A DNA stretch of 18,076 nucleotides from Verrucomicrobiota bacterium (GTDB lineage Bacteria; Verrucomicrobiota; Verrucomicrobiae; Limisphaerales; UBA11358), in assembly GCA_014860005.1 (NCBI GenBank), contig JACZKP010000084.1, positions 1 to 18,076 of the forward strand. The letters run 5' to 3'. The notes beneath the pieces are model-generated. The model worked only from the letters and a program-made list of their open reading frames with translations. It ran no database searches and was not told the origin of the DNA. Each line of letters starts with the position of its first letter. The first letter of the stretch is position 1. A program made the position numbers and the translations under genes. Positions 1-7,854 of the stretch are shown in pieces.

Positions 1-186
1 CGCCGCACGGGCGTGAGGGCGGCGCATGGCTCCGAGGCATCACCCCCGCCTCAAGGCTTATTCAGTTTACTCTTCCTTTCCTCCTATCCGCCCGCACCAT
101 GCCTTGCACGTTCATTCAAAATGAGAATTGCTGGAAGTCGCTAAGGCTTTATTGATGAAGTAACGAACCCTTATCTAAAGTGCGAG
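1..186. other. Gene-free left edge
   Basis: No convincing coding frame, RNA gene or repeat is visible here. The sequence is GC-rich at the extreme left and becomes AT-richer toward position 180. A gene entering from outside the window cannot be excluded, but no frame with recognisable protein sequence crosses the left edge. Confidence 0.4.
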
Positions 187-441
187 TTACGCGGCTGGCG
201 ATTGGAATTCGCCAACGATCGGTTGCGACACCAAAACCAAGTTCCTGCCACAATTACCGCAGTTAACCCCAGCCTCTAACGCAATTTCACCCGCATTACT
301 AGCGTCGCTGGCAATGCTGGGTACGGGTCTCGCAGCAATACCGAGAAGCGTCAAACAAAGTAGCACCGAGAAACCTGCCCACAGGGATATGAGAAGCGCG
401 ATTACCATGGCAGTTTCAAAGCATATCGTGTGCCCGTCCAT
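187..441 (-). CDS. Possible small membrane protein with a CxxC motif (hypothetical)
   Basis: An 84-codon frame read leftward from an ATG at 441. A GAGGA-like ribosome-binding sequence lies about 5 bases upstream of that ATG. The predicted protein has one hydrophobic segment at roughly residues 11-35 (MVIALLISLWAGFSVLLCL and following), then a hydrophilic tail with a CGNCG motif near residues 61-65, which could bind metal or be redox active. I do not recognise the family and assign no function. It lies downstream of rfbB on the same strand but about 310 bases away, so it is probably not part of that operon. It could be a chance frame; the membrane segment and ribosome-binding sequence are the only support. 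Confidence 0.35.
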   Translation of the reverse strand: MDGHTICFETAMVIALLISLWAGFSVLLCLTLLGIAARPVPSIASDASNAGEIALEAGVNCGNCGRNLVLVSQPIVGEFQSPAA

Positions 442-751
442 GCATCCTCTAATCCTGACCGCATCTGGCTGAAGATTCCTGCAACCTGAACCACCAAATC
501 GTAGCTTTCAGAGAGAACTGTTTGCTACCAGAAAACGGCACAAACAATTTGGCCGTAGCGGTTAATCTTCAGATGTCAGGCGAACCGCCAGACTGCTAGC
601 AGTTTTTCAACTCAAGATCAGGCAGAAGCGGTAGAAGCCACAACCGCTAACAGGACGCTCTGGACGTGTCCACAAATCGGTCGTTTTTGCCTTGGCGTGA
701 GACAACACGCCATCATCGGAACTGCAGTACCGCGTCGCTTACTTGCTCCGA
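442..751. other. Gene-free stretch downstream of rfbB
   Basis: No gene is supported. The only local structure is a 12-base palindrome (ACTGCTAGCAGT, 592-603) followed by a T run on the plus strand. It is in the wrong orientation to terminate the minus-strand rfb operon. No clear terminator for rfbB is visible. Confidence 0.5.
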
Positions 752-1774
752 TCATGCGGCAGCCGGCTTTCCGACTACTGTTCTGCACCAATCCTGATGG
801 TCGAGATACCAGCGTATGGTTTCCCGGATGCCTTGCTCGAACTTGTGTGCAGGTACCCAGCCGAGTTCCTGCTGAATCTTCGACGCGTCAATCGCATAAC
901 GGCGGTCGTGACCGAGGCGGTCCTTCACGAAGGTGATCAGTTGGCGCGAATTACCGCCCGGATGGGGCGCGAATTCGTCCAAGGTGTCACAAATAAGCTG
1001 CACGATGTGGAGGTTCGCCCATTCGTTGTGGCCGCCGATGTTGTAGGTTTCACCGGTTTTGCCGCGGTTTAACACCAGCCACAAAGCCTCGGCGTGATCG
1101 CGGACGTAGAGCCAGTCGCGCACGTTCAGACCGTCGCCATAAACCGGAATCGGTTTCCGGGCGAGCACGCTCTGGATCACCACCGGAATCAGCTTTTCCG
1201 GGAACTGGTGCGGCCCGTAGTTGTTCGAGCAGTTCGTGATCACCGTGTTCAGCCCGTAGGTGTGATGATAGGCGCGCACCAGCAGGTCGCTCGAAGCTTT
1301 GCTTGCGGAGTAGGGCGAATTGGGCGCGTAGGGGGTGGTTTCGGTGAAGTAGCCGGTCGAACCGAGCGAGCCGTAAACTTCGTCGGTGGAAACATGGTGA
1401 AAACGTTTGCCTGCAAACTTCCCGTCCCAGTAACCGCGACAGGCCTCGAGCATATTGAAGGTGCCGACAATGTTCGTGCTGATGAAATCGCCCGGGCCGG
1501 TGATCGAACGATCCACGTGCGATTCCGCCGCGAGATGCATGACCTGCGTGATGTCGTATTGCCTGACCACACGCGCCACTTCCGCCTTGTCGCGCAGATC
1601 CACCCGCTCGAAGGCGTATTTGGGATGGCCGGCCACGGGTTCGAGGTTTGCGAGATGTCCTGCGTAAGTCAGGCAATCAAGGTTGACCAGTTGCTCCACC
1701 TCAGGCCGGTCAATGACGTGATGAATGAGGTTGGCGCCGATGAAGCCGGCACCGCCGGTAATCAGGAGTTTCAT
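752..1774 (-). CDS. rfbB: dTDP-glucose 4,6-dehydratase
   Basis: This 340-residue protein is a short-chain dehydrogenase/reductase of the extended family that converts dTDP-glucose to dTDP-4-keto-6-deoxyglucose, the second step of dTDP-L-rhamnose synthesis in the cytoplasm. Visible motifs are the NAD-binding GGAGFIG at residues 7-13, the catalytic STDEVYG segment with T130, D131 and E132, and the YSASK pair Y155/K159. NCSNNYGP and [12 protein letters not shown], typical of RfbB substrate binding, follow. The length is normal for the family (about 330-360). The ATG at 1774 overlaps the stop of rfbD by four bases, implying translational coupling. It is the last gene of the minus-strand nusG-like/rfbA/rfbC/rfbD/rfbB unit. 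Confidence 0.97.
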   Translation of the reverse strand: MKLLITGGAGFIGANLIHHVIDRPEVEQLVNLDCLTYAGHLANLEPVAGHPKYAFERVDLRDKAEVARVVRQYDITQVMHLAAESHVDRSITGPGDFISTNIVGTFNMLEACRGYWDGKFAGKRFHHVSTDEVYGSLGSTGYFTETTPYAPNSPYSASKASSDLLVRAYHHTYGLNTVITNCSNNYGPHQFPEKLIPVVIQSVLARKPIPVYGDGLNVRDWLYVRDHAEALWLVLNRGKTGETYNIGGHNEWANLHIVQLICDTLDEFAPHPGGNSRQLITFVKDRLGHDRRYAIDASKIQQELGWVPAHKFEQGIRETIRWYLDHQDWCRTVVGKPAAA

Positions 1775-2652
1775 GGTTTATCCAATACTTGTCGCAAGCT
1801 GCTTTCCCAATCCGGAGGCTGCAGCCCAAAGGTGTTCCGCAGTTTGCCGCAATCTAAAACCGAATACGCCGGCCGGCGGGCCGGCGTGGGATATTCCTGC
1901 GTGGCAATCGGCTCGACCGCCTGGCACCGACGCTCGAGGTCGGGCAGCAACTCGATGATCCGCGAGGCAAAGCCATGCCAGCTTGTATGGCCACGGGCCG
2001 CCAGGTGGTAAACACCGTTGTACGCCGCGCGATCCGGGCTTGCCAATACCTGGTGCAAGGCCAGCGTCGTCGTTTCGGCGATCAGCCGCGACCACGTTGG
2101 GCAGCCGAACTGATCGGCCACCACGCGCAATGTTTCCCGTTCACGCGCCAGCCGTTGCATGGTCAGCAGGAAATTCTGTCCGCGCGCCCCGTACACCCAA
2201 CAAAGCCGGAAAATCAGGTGGTCCGCACCCGCAGCCAGCACCGCCTCATCGCCGGCAAGTTTGGAATGGCCGTACGCACCCAGCGGGTTCGGCGGATCCG
2301 TTTCGAGGTAGGGCGCGGCTTTGGTCCCGTCAAAGATGTAATCCGTCGAGTAGTGGACGACAAGCGCACCCACTTTTCTGGCCTCCTCGGCTAGTATTCC
2401 GGGCGCGATGGCATTGATCTGCCGGCATAACTCAGTTTCTGTCTCCGCCTTGTCCACGGCCGTGTAGGCGGCGGCGTTGACGATGACTGCTGGACGCGTA
2501 TCCGCGACCAACCGCCGTAACGACGGGCCGTCGGCGAAATTGATCTCCGGATAATCCATCGCCCTCACCTCTCCCAACGGAGCGAGGGTGCGGGTTAATT
2601 CCCAGCCGACCTGCCCATTCCGACCGATGAGCAAAATTCTTGAGTGGTCCAT
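1771..2652 (-). CDS. rfbD: dTDP-4-dehydrorhamnose reductase
   Basis: This 293-residue reductase makes dTDP-L-rhamnose from dTDP-4-keto-L-rhamnose using NAD(P)H, the last step of the pathway. The Rossmann motif GRNGQVG is at residues 10-16, the STDYIFDG segment near 102-109, and the catalytic Y127-x3-K131 pair in YGHSK. I place the start at the ATG at 2652 ([10 protein letters not shown]), because it puts the nucleotide-binding strand at the usual distance from the N-terminus. The frame is open further upstream to 2745, but that extension overlaps rfbC and has no family-like sequence. It starts 5 bases after the rfbC stop and overlaps rfbB by 4 bases. No strong ribosome-binding site is visible, consistent with coupled translation. 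Confidence 0.96.
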   Translation of the reverse strand: MDHSRILLIGRNGQVGWELTRTLAPLGEVRAMDYPEINFADGPSLRRLVADTRPAVIVNAAAYTAVDKAETETELCRQINAIAPGILAEEARKVGALVVHYSTDYIFDGTKAAPYLETDPPNPLGAYGHSKLAGDEAVLAAGADHLIFRLCWVYGARGQNFLLTMQRLARERETLRVVADQFGCPTWSRLIAETTTLALHQVLASPDRAAYNGVYHLAARGHTSWHGFASRIIELLPDLERRCQAVEPIATQEYPTPARRPAYSVLDCGKLRNTFGLQPPDWESSLRQVLDKP

Positions 2653-2657
2653 ATGCG

Positions 2658-3206
2658 TTAGGGGAAAAGCCGATCCGCGGGCAGGTCGCCCAGTTGCCGT
2701 CCGCGCGCGTCCTTCTCCGAAAGCAGCGGCTGCTCGAGCGGCCATTGGATGCCAATGGCGGGGTCATTCCAAGCCAGGGTGCATTCGTTTTGCGGCGCGT
2801 AAGGCGTGGTGCATTTGTAGGCGAACAATGCCGTTTCACTGAGAACCAGGAAGCCGTGCGCGAAGCCCGGGGGAACGAAAAACTGCCGTTTGTTCTCCGC
2901 CGAGAGCGTCAACCCATGCCAGTGACTGAACGTGGGCGAACTCCGGCGAAGGTCCACCGCCACGTCGAATACCTCGCCCTGCAACACGTGGACGAGTTTG
3001 CCCTGTCCGCCCGGATTCTGAAAATGCAGCCCGCGCAGGATGCCGCGGCGCGAGAGCGACACATTGTCCTGCACGAAATCAGTGTCGAGGCCTGCCTCGC
3101 GATAGCGCTGCCGATTCCACGTTTCCATGAAGAATCCGCGCGCGTCGCCGAACACCTTGGGTTCGATGATGCGGAGTCCCTCGATTTCGCAAGGAATGAC
3201 GTTCAT
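2658..3206 (-). CDS. rfbC: dTDP-4-dehydrorhamnose 3,5-epimerase
   Basis: This 182-residue cupin epimerase acts on dTDP-4-keto-6-deoxyglucose, the third step of dTDP-L-rhamnose synthesis. Family signatures are VFGDARGFFMETW near residues 18-30, DNVSLSRRGILRGLHFQ with the proposed base H61, the substrate-gripping QGEVFDVAVDLRRSSPTF near 76-93, FFVPPGFAHGFLVLS near 109-123, and the proposed acid Y130 in AYKCTTPY. The start was set at the ATG at 3206 (MNVIPCEIEG) because family members begin this way; the frame is open to 3290, but that extension overlaps rfbA. The gene begins 11 bases after the rfbA stop and ends 5 bases before rfbD. Confidence 0.96.
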   Translation of the reverse strand: MNVIPCEIEGLRIIEPKVFGDARGFFMETWNRQRYREAGLDTDFVQDNVSLSRRGILRGLHFQNPGGQGKLVHVLQGEVFDVAVDLRRSSPTFSHWHGLTLSAENKRQFFVPPGFAHGFLVLSETALFAYKCTTPYAPQNECTLAWNDPAIGIQWPLEQPLLSEKDARGRQLGDLPADRLFP

Positions 3207-3217
3207 GCAAATGGGCG

Positions 3218-4108
3218 TCACGCGTGGGAAGCGGCCATACGGTGCGCCTCTGCGAGCACTTCCATCTCCAAATACGCGCGATACTCGCATTTCGGTATCC
3301 GGGTAATGAGCGTTTCCAATTCCGCCAGGCTAAGGAATCCATTGCGGAAGGCCGCTTCCTCGGGGCAGCCAATCTTGATGCCCGCCCGCTTCTCAATGGT
3401 TTGCACGTACGCCGAGGCTTCATGGAGGCTGCTGCTGGTGCCCGCATCCAGCCATGCGAACCCGCGATTCAACCGGCTCACGCGCAATTGCCCGCGTTGC
3501 AGATACGCCACATTGAGATCGGTGATTTCAAGTTCCCCGCGTGCCGACGGGTTCAATGCCTTAGTTGTAGCGACGACCGTGTTGTCGTAGAGGTAAAGCC
3601 CCGGCACGGCATAATTGCTCTTTGGCTGTTTTGGCTTTTCTTCGATGGAAACCGCCTGTCCCTTCGCGTCAAATTCCACCACGCCATAACGCTCCGGATC
3701 ATTGACATGATATCCAAATATCGTGGCGCCCTCGCGAAACTCGTCGAACGCCCGGGAGAAAGTGTCACCGCCGTAGAAAATGTTGTCGCCCAAAATGAGG
3801 GCCACGTTGTCGCGGCCAATGAACGACTCGGCGATGAGAAACGCCTGGGCAATCCCCTCCGGTTTGGCTTGCTCCCGATAATCAAATGTCAGCCCGAACC
3901 GGCTGCCGTCCCCCAGCAATTGTCGGAAACGTGGCAGATCATGGGGCGTCGAAATCAAACACAACTCGCGGATGCCGCCCTCGATCAGGGTGGTCAGCGG
4001 ATAATAGACCATCGGTTTGTCGTACACGGGTTGAAGCTGTTTGCTCGCCACCAAGGTCAGTGGATACAACCGCGAACCCGCGCCGCCCGCTAGAATGATA
4101 CCTTTCAT
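3218..4108 (-). CDS. rfbA: Glucose-1-phosphate thymidylyltransferase
   Basis: This 296-residue nucleotidyltransferase makes dTDP-glucose from dTTP and glucose-1-phosphate, the committed first step of dTDP-L-rhamnose synthesis. The N-terminal signature GGAGSRLYPLT is at residues 8-18, followed by KQLQPVYDKPMVYYPL. The metal-binding aspartate is D108 in LILGDNIFYG. EEKPKQPKSNYAVPGLYLYD and RGFAWLDAGT are further strong family markers, and the length matches RfbA/RmlA enzymes (about 290). The ATG at 4108 is the natural start (MKGIILAGG). It lies 120 bases downstream of the antiterminator paralogue and opens the four-gene rhamnose block. Confidence 0.97.
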   Translation of the reverse strand: MKGIILAGGAGSRLYPLTLVASKQLQPVYDKPMVYYPLTTLIEGGIRELCLISTPHDLPRFRQLLGDGSRFGLTFDYREQAKPEGIAQAFLIAESFIGRDNVALILGDNIFYGGDTFSRAFDEFREGATIFGYHVNDPERYGVVEFDAKGQAVSIEEKPKQPKSNYAVPGLYLYDNTVVATTKALNPSARGELEITDLNVAYLQRGQLRVSRLNRGFAWLDAGTSSSLHEASAYVQTIEKRAGIKIGCPEEAAFRNGFLSLAELETLITRIPKCEYRAYLEMEVLAEAHRMAASHA

Positions 4109-4228
4109 GTCTGTTGATTGTTGCCAAAGATTCTACATAAAGCAGTTAGGCAGCCACTCGTGCAAGTCATTTGCTCGACCGGTTTGACAGCGACAGTCTG
4201 ACCACATCCTTCCGCAACCATCTTCGCT
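4109..4228 (-). other. 120-base spacer between antiterminator gene and rfbA
   Basis: No gene is present. It is the only sizeable gap within the otherwise compact minus-strand unit. No intrinsic terminator (stem plus T run) is evident on the minus strand, so read-through from the antiterminator gene into rfbA is plausible. Confidence 0.45.
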
Positions 4229-4717
4229 TCAAATCAAGTCCAGCAAGTCCGCATCTAACTTGACTGCGGCCGCTTGGTTAATGAAATCAAGTCGCAGCAA
4301 TACCGTTGCCCGGCCATAACGCTGCTCAACCCAACCCTCCAACCCCTGCAACGGCCCCGATTTGATGCGCACCCGCATCCCTTCGCCGATGGCCGGCGCC
4401 AAGCGCACTTCCAGATCCGACTCCAACGCCAGCAGGATGTCCTTCAACTGTCGGTAAAACGACTCTTGGTCGAACACTTCCAGCAAATTTGCCACATGGT
4501 CGTTCTGGCGGATGGCATCGCGCTGCCCGGTTTCCAACTGCAAAAAAACATAACCTGGAAACAAGGGCTTTCGAAACACGACGGTCTTCCCCCGGTACTT
4601 ATGAGCTGAATCGTAGCAAGCCAGTGTGACGGCAATACCTTGCCGCTGACAGTACTCAACCAGCTTCTTCTCTCTACGGGGTTTAGTATGGGCAACGAAC
4701 CACTTCAATTCTGACAC
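4229..4717 (-). CDS. NusG-family transcription antiterminator (RfaH/UpxY/LoaP type)
   Basis: This 162-residue NusG paralogue has an N-terminal NGN domain starting with WFVAHTKPRREKKL near residues 6-19 and containing FRKPLFPGYVFLQLE near 49-63. Its C-terminal KOW motif lies in RVRIKSGPLQGLEGWV. It is shorter and more divergent than housekeeping NusG, and it sits at the head of a sugar-nucleotide operon, as RfaH, UpxY and LoaP paralogues often do. Those proteins bind elongating RNA polymerase and suppress termination in long polysaccharide operons. The start is a GTG at 4717: an in-frame TGA lies about 40 bases upstream and no ATG fits. No clear ribosome-binding sequence precedes it. Which paralogue class it belongs to cannot be decided by reading alone. 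Confidence 0.88.
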   Translation of the reverse strand: MSELKWFVAHTKPRREKKLVEYCQRQGIAVTLACYDSAHKYRGKTVVFRKPLFPGYVFLQLETGQRDAIRQNDHVANLLEVFDQESFYRQLKDILLALESDLEVRLAPAIGEGMRVRIKSGPLQGLEGWVEQRYGRATVLLRLDFINQAAAVKLDADLLDLI

Positions 4718-4875
4718 GCTTAGTGAAGATTCGTGACCGCCCCTGCGATGTCAATCCGAAGCTGCGTAACTGAGCAATTCGCAATGAGATTCCTGCCTCC
4801 ATGCAGTTGAGCAAAGCAAACTCACGTACTACCAACACGCCAATTATCTCACATTGTCAGCGAAAACTCATTTGC

Positions 4876-4904
4876 TTGACGCGACTACCGTCCAATGCTG
4901 TAAA
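4876..4904 (+). promoter_or_regulatory. Predicted sigma-70-type promoter for the zinc-ribbon gene
   Basis: A TTGACG -35 box (4876-4881), a 17-base spacer and a TGTAAA -10 box (4899-4904) point rightward and would start transcription near 4911, about 75 bases before the chosen ATG. This is consensus matching only; the spacing is ideal and the boxes are 5/6 and 4/6 matches. Confidence 0.4.
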
Positions 4905-4985
4905 TAGCTGCAGTCTTCAGGCTCGCGTTTTTGAACGATGCAGGGCTGGATGAGGCACAACCCGGTGGATAGCCGGCGCAAATTT

Positions 4986-6203
4986 ATGAGTGACATCAAG
5001 TTTTCCTGCCCCCAGTGCGGCCAACACATCACCTGCGACGCACTTTGGATGGGGCAGCAACTGCCCTGCCCTGCCTGTCAAAACCAGATCACCGTGCCGC
5101 AAGTTCAGGCTTCTGCCCCGCCACCTGTTGCGCCGCAGGTCCGTATGGTTTCGGCCCCCGCCCGCGGCTCGAATGTCCAGGGGCCGCCCCCACCACCATC
5201 GAACCAATCCAAGCTCTCACTGGGGCGGCCTCAGCCCAGCGAAGCGGGGGACGAACCTCCGTCGCGCCCAAAGCCGGTGTATCGGGTTTATACCTCCGGC
5301 GAAACCAAGAAGAAGCGCGGCCCAATGACGTATGTGACCATCGGCTTGACTTTGGTCGCGCTGGCCGTTGGTGGTTACTTCGGTTACGGATTCCTGCTTG
5401 ATTACCAGGAAAAAGCCAACGCCAAACGCCGTGAAATCGAAAAAAACTCCGACGGCGGACAAGTGGGGCATATCGTGGACCTCCACCAAGTTCTCGAGGC
5501 CACGGATCCTGACCGTGAACCTGTCGTGAGCGGGCGTTCGGGCGTGCCCAGACCTCCTCGCGATAGCGAGGGCACGATGATGATCGCCGGGCAGGCAGAC
5601 AGCGGCGAAACCGCCCGCCCGCCAGAAAACGACCTGCCCCTCCTCCCCGCCATCTATACTCTCGACCTTGCCATTGCAAAAATTCCTGAAGGCCGGGCCA
5701 ACGGCATGATCTCCGGCACGAACTTCGTCGTCGAAACCGCGCGCTTGGACGTTAGCGGCACCTCGCACCTATTGCGCCTGACGCAAGGCTCGGCCATTTC
5801 GCCCGACCGGGAAATCCTCGTTTACCTTCGCCCAAAGGCCGGCGAAAACGTTGCCGGACGCACATGGACGATTTCGAGCGACATGAAAGGCCCAATCGTC
5901 CCACAGGTTGTCAAACGTTGGAAACCCAATCCTAAATTTGCGCCTCAAACAAAACCCTTCGCCACCGGTTACGCGATGAAACTGGAGTTGGGCGAGATGA
6001 CGGACGGCGAGATCACTGGTAAAATCTTTCTGGCATTGCCTGATCCCGAAAAAAGTGTCGTGGCCGGCATCTTTAGAGCACTCACCACACTAGGCAGTGT
6101 CAGTTCTGGCGGCGGCGTCGCGCCGGGCGCCGCCCCGGTGCCGGGGACCACGCCCGCACCCAGCAACCCGGAATTCGAAGCGCGTTACGGCATCAAACGT
6201 TGA
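4986..6203 (+). CDS. Zinc-ribbon, single-pass membrane protein of unknown function
   Basis: A 405-residue protein with an N-terminal zinc ribbon made of C8-x2-C11 and C28-x2-C31 (CPQCGQ and CPACQ). A proline-rich linker runs from about 38 to 95, a basic stretch KKKRGP at about 108-113, and one membrane segment at about 114-136 (YVTIGLTLVALAVGGYFGYGF). A large C-terminal domain of unknown fold follows and ends in a Gly/Ala/Pro-rich tail. The layout implies a cytoplasmic zinc ribbon and an exported C-terminal domain, a frequent design in Verrucomicrobiota and Planctomycetes, but no function can be assigned. I chose the ATG at 4986 because it puts the CxxC ribbon at the very N-terminus; an in-frame ATG at 4938 would add 16 non-conserved residues. 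It is divergent from the antiterminator gene and not part of an operon. Confidence 0.82.
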   Translation: MSDIKFSCPQCGQHITCDALWMGQQLPCPACQNQITVPQVQASAPPPVAPQVRMVSAPARGSNVQGPPPPPSNQSKLSLGRPQPSEAGDEPPSRPKPVYRVYTSGETKKKRGPMTYVTIGLTLVALAVGGYFGYGFLLDYQEKANAKRREIEKNSDGGQVGHIVDLHQVLEATDPDREPVVSGRSGVPRPPRDSEGTMMIAGQADSGETARPPENDLPLLPAIYTLDLAIAKIPEGRANGMISGTNFVVETARLDVSGTSHLLRLTQGSAISPDREILVYLRPKAGENVAGRTWTISSDMKGPIVPQVVKRWKPNPKFAPQTKPFATGYAMKLELGEMTDGEITGKIFLALPDPEKSVVAGIFRALTTLGSVSSGGGVAPGAAPVPGTTPAPSNPEFEARYGIKR

Positions 6204-6552
6204 CAAACTACACCTTCACGCTCACCAAGCACCCTGCCTGCCCGAACACCCACCGCCGAAGAGAGCGAGTACGCCGCGCTCGCAACCACACTGGGATAAT
6301 CCTGCTCCCGCAGATGTCCTGGTGAACATCATAGCCCAACAATGCTTGCTGGATGGCGATCGCTTGCATTAGTTTTGCCGCATGTTCGAGCCTGATGATG
6401 CAGGAACACATTGCTGGGTATTCAGGTTAAAAGCCGGCGCACCCTCGACCGCTGTGAAAGCTCGCAGGCAGGAACGCCCCGGTCGTGCTCAGCCTTGTGA
6501 AGCGAGATCTGGGACAGGCATGCCCCCGTAGAATCTGGTTTGAACAACACAC
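6204..6552. other. Gene-free stretch before the tRNA-Leu fragment
   Basis: I see no supportable gene, terminator or repeat. Short open frames exist on both strands but lack ribosome-binding sites and recognisable sequence. Confidence 0.45.
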
Positions 6553-6595
6553 GCCGGTGTGGCGAAATGGCAGACGCACAAGACTTAAAATCCTA
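6553..6595 (+). pseudogene. Truncated tRNA-Leu(UAA), 5' half only
   Basis: The sequence begins with a good acceptor 5' strand GCCGGTG (6553-6559), then T8, a D arm with a GCG/CGC stem and a GG-containing loop (6562-6577), and an anticodon arm CAAGA-CTTAAAA with anticodon TAA at 6586-6588. The 3' side of the anticodon stem should read close to TCTTG but reads TCCTA, and no leucine variable arm, T arm or CACCGGC acceptor strand follows. The gene is therefore cut within or just after the anticodon loop, next to insertion-sequence debris. A full-length tRNA-Leu(UAA) must exist elsewhere if the cell is to read UUA normally. Confidence 0.72.
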
Positions 6596-6828
6596 AATTT
6601 GACCTTTCAAGATCGCCCGTGAATACGGGCTAAAATGTGAAATAATGGATGATTCTCCAATGAAAATGGATCACATCCATCCCACAGGCTGGCTGATCGG
6701 AACAAAGAGGCGCCGATTTTCTCGAAATCGGAGGGCATCACCAGCGGAGTGCGTTGAGAGTTTTGGGTTTGTTTTCCTGGTCGGATGATTCTCGTTATCA
6801 ATCCAACGGCTGCTGTCCCACAGAATGT
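6596..6828. other. IS-flanking remnant DNA
   Basis: This lies between the broken tRNA and the end of the IS4-type transposase frame. It holds a hairpin GCCCGT-GAAT-ACGGGC (6615-6630) but no recognisable gene. It is probably the terminal, non-coding part of the insertion sequence; I could not identify its terminal inverted repeats. Confidence 0.35.
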
Positions 6829-7196
6829 TCATCCCATGCCTGGCAGATAGGCCTGCTCCGGGCGGGCTAAGTATCGGCACTGACCCCCGGCTGTCCCATA
6901 GCGCCGCAGCAGATCCAACGCGTCCCATTTCTTCCACAGCGCGGCTCGCAACAGCGTAAAGAGGCGACTGAAACTGTGAGTCCATTGAGAAACAAACGCC
7001 AGATAGCGCAGCAACAGATACACCAGCAGCGCGGTCCACACCTTGCCACCGGACAGCATTGGCGCTGGGGCCCAGAAAGTCGGCCAGTTGCAGGGTCTGC
7101 TTGATCTGCTTGAAGAAGACTTCGATCTGCCACCGGCAACGGTAGAGTTCCACGAGGCTGGCGGCGCTCCATTTCAGATTGTTGCTCAGAAAGTGG
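6829..7196 (-). pseudogene. IS4-family transposase remnant, frameshifted, C-terminal part
   Basis: Read leftward from about 7196, the frame shows FLSNNLKWSAASLVELY, then YRCRWQIEVFFKQIK, which carries the Y-x2-R-x3-E-x6-K signature around the catalytic glutamate of IS4-type DDE transposases, then LQLADFLG and SANAVRWQ. A single extra base at about 7041-7042 then shifts the frame. The sequence continues in the next frame as VWTALLVYLLLRYLAF down to RYLARPEQAY and a stop at 6829. The two upstream catalytic aspartates and the whole N-terminal half are missing, so the protein is dead. It abuts an IS3-type fragment on the other strand at about 7196. Confidence 0.82.
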
Positions 7197-7198
7197 AA

Positions 7199-7527
7199 GT
7201 GAGCATGGACGGACGCGGGCGGTGGATTGACAACCGGTTCATCGAGCGGTTGTGGCGAGCGGGAAAGATGAGGACGTTTACCTCAACGACGACGGAGACG
7301 GGTTGGCGGCAGGCCGTGGATTGGGCCGGTGGTTTGGGAGTTGCAATGAAGAGCGTCCGCATCAAGCCCTGGGCAACGCCACGCCCACAGAGTGGTATCA
7401 TGCGGCGGAGAGCCACGGAGGCCAGCCGGCGCAGTGGGCGGCGATGCAACGGCGTGAGGACCACGATCGGAGTGCCAAAGCCCGGACTGGACCACGAGTG
7501 GAAGCCGACGCGGTGGAGGAATTCTAA
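7199..7527 (+). pseudogene. IS3-family transposase (OrfB) remnant, frameshifted, C-terminal part
   Basis: The plus strand reads VSMDGRGRWIDNRFIERLWR from 7199, a hallmark of the rve integrase core of IS3-family OrfB just before the catalytic glutamate. The frame is lost at about 7258-7275. A neighbouring frame carries on with EDVYLND, the glycine-rich GDGLAAGRGLGRWF, then NEERPHQALGNATPTEWYH, the conserved OrfB C-terminus. The N-terminal two thirds are absent. The tail after WYH, to the stop at 7527, is not family-like. This is an inactive relic lying head to head with the IS4-type remnant. Confidence 0.82.
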
Positions 7528-7854
7528 AACGGGACTTGAAAACAGAGCGCCTGCGGCGCTAAGAATAGTAACCCAAAACAAACAGGAGAGGGAGGACGGC
7601 GAAACCTCTGGCGGCGGCGTTCTCTCTTTCCAAAATGATTTAGGCGCGGAGCAACAGACACGCAACAATAACCGGAGCAGCCTCGAAGAATGCTAGCGTT
7701 AAAAAACGCGCCCAGTGGTTCGGACATTTTGGGTCCACCTCAGATTTCCCCGATGGCCTGCGCTCCGCCCGCTCCATCAGTTCGTTCTTTCCTTTCCTCG
7801 CTCCGACCCCTGGCCTACGCTTGCCGATTATTTGATTCCTGAAATTCAGACGGC
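7528..7854. other. Gene-free stretch upstream of uvrA
   Basis: No gene is supported. It probably holds the uvrA promoter, but I see no clear -35/-10 pair and no strong ribosome-binding sequence before the uvrA ATG. No LexA-type operator could be recognised by eye. Confidence 0.4.

Noticed and set aside
592..607. Palindrome plus T run as a terminator of the rfb operon
   Set aside because: The T run is on the plus strand while the operon is on the minus strand; the stem is only 5-6 bp.
4885..4892. An ops-like GACGGTAG on the minus strand upstream of the NusG paralogue
   Set aside because: It matches 7 of the first 8 bases of the enterobacterial ops element, but the following bases differ. It lies inside the predicted plus-strand promoter spacer, and UpxY/LoaP-type factors do not use ops.
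6586..7140. A group I intron in tRNA-Leu(UAA), as in cyanobacteria, with the 3' exon at about 7123-7140 (TTCGATC and CACCGGCA)
   Set aside because: The CACCGGC match is part of the IS4 transposase coding sequence, the neighbouring bases do not form a T stem, and no group I core could be seen. The anticodon-arm break is better explained by insertion damage.
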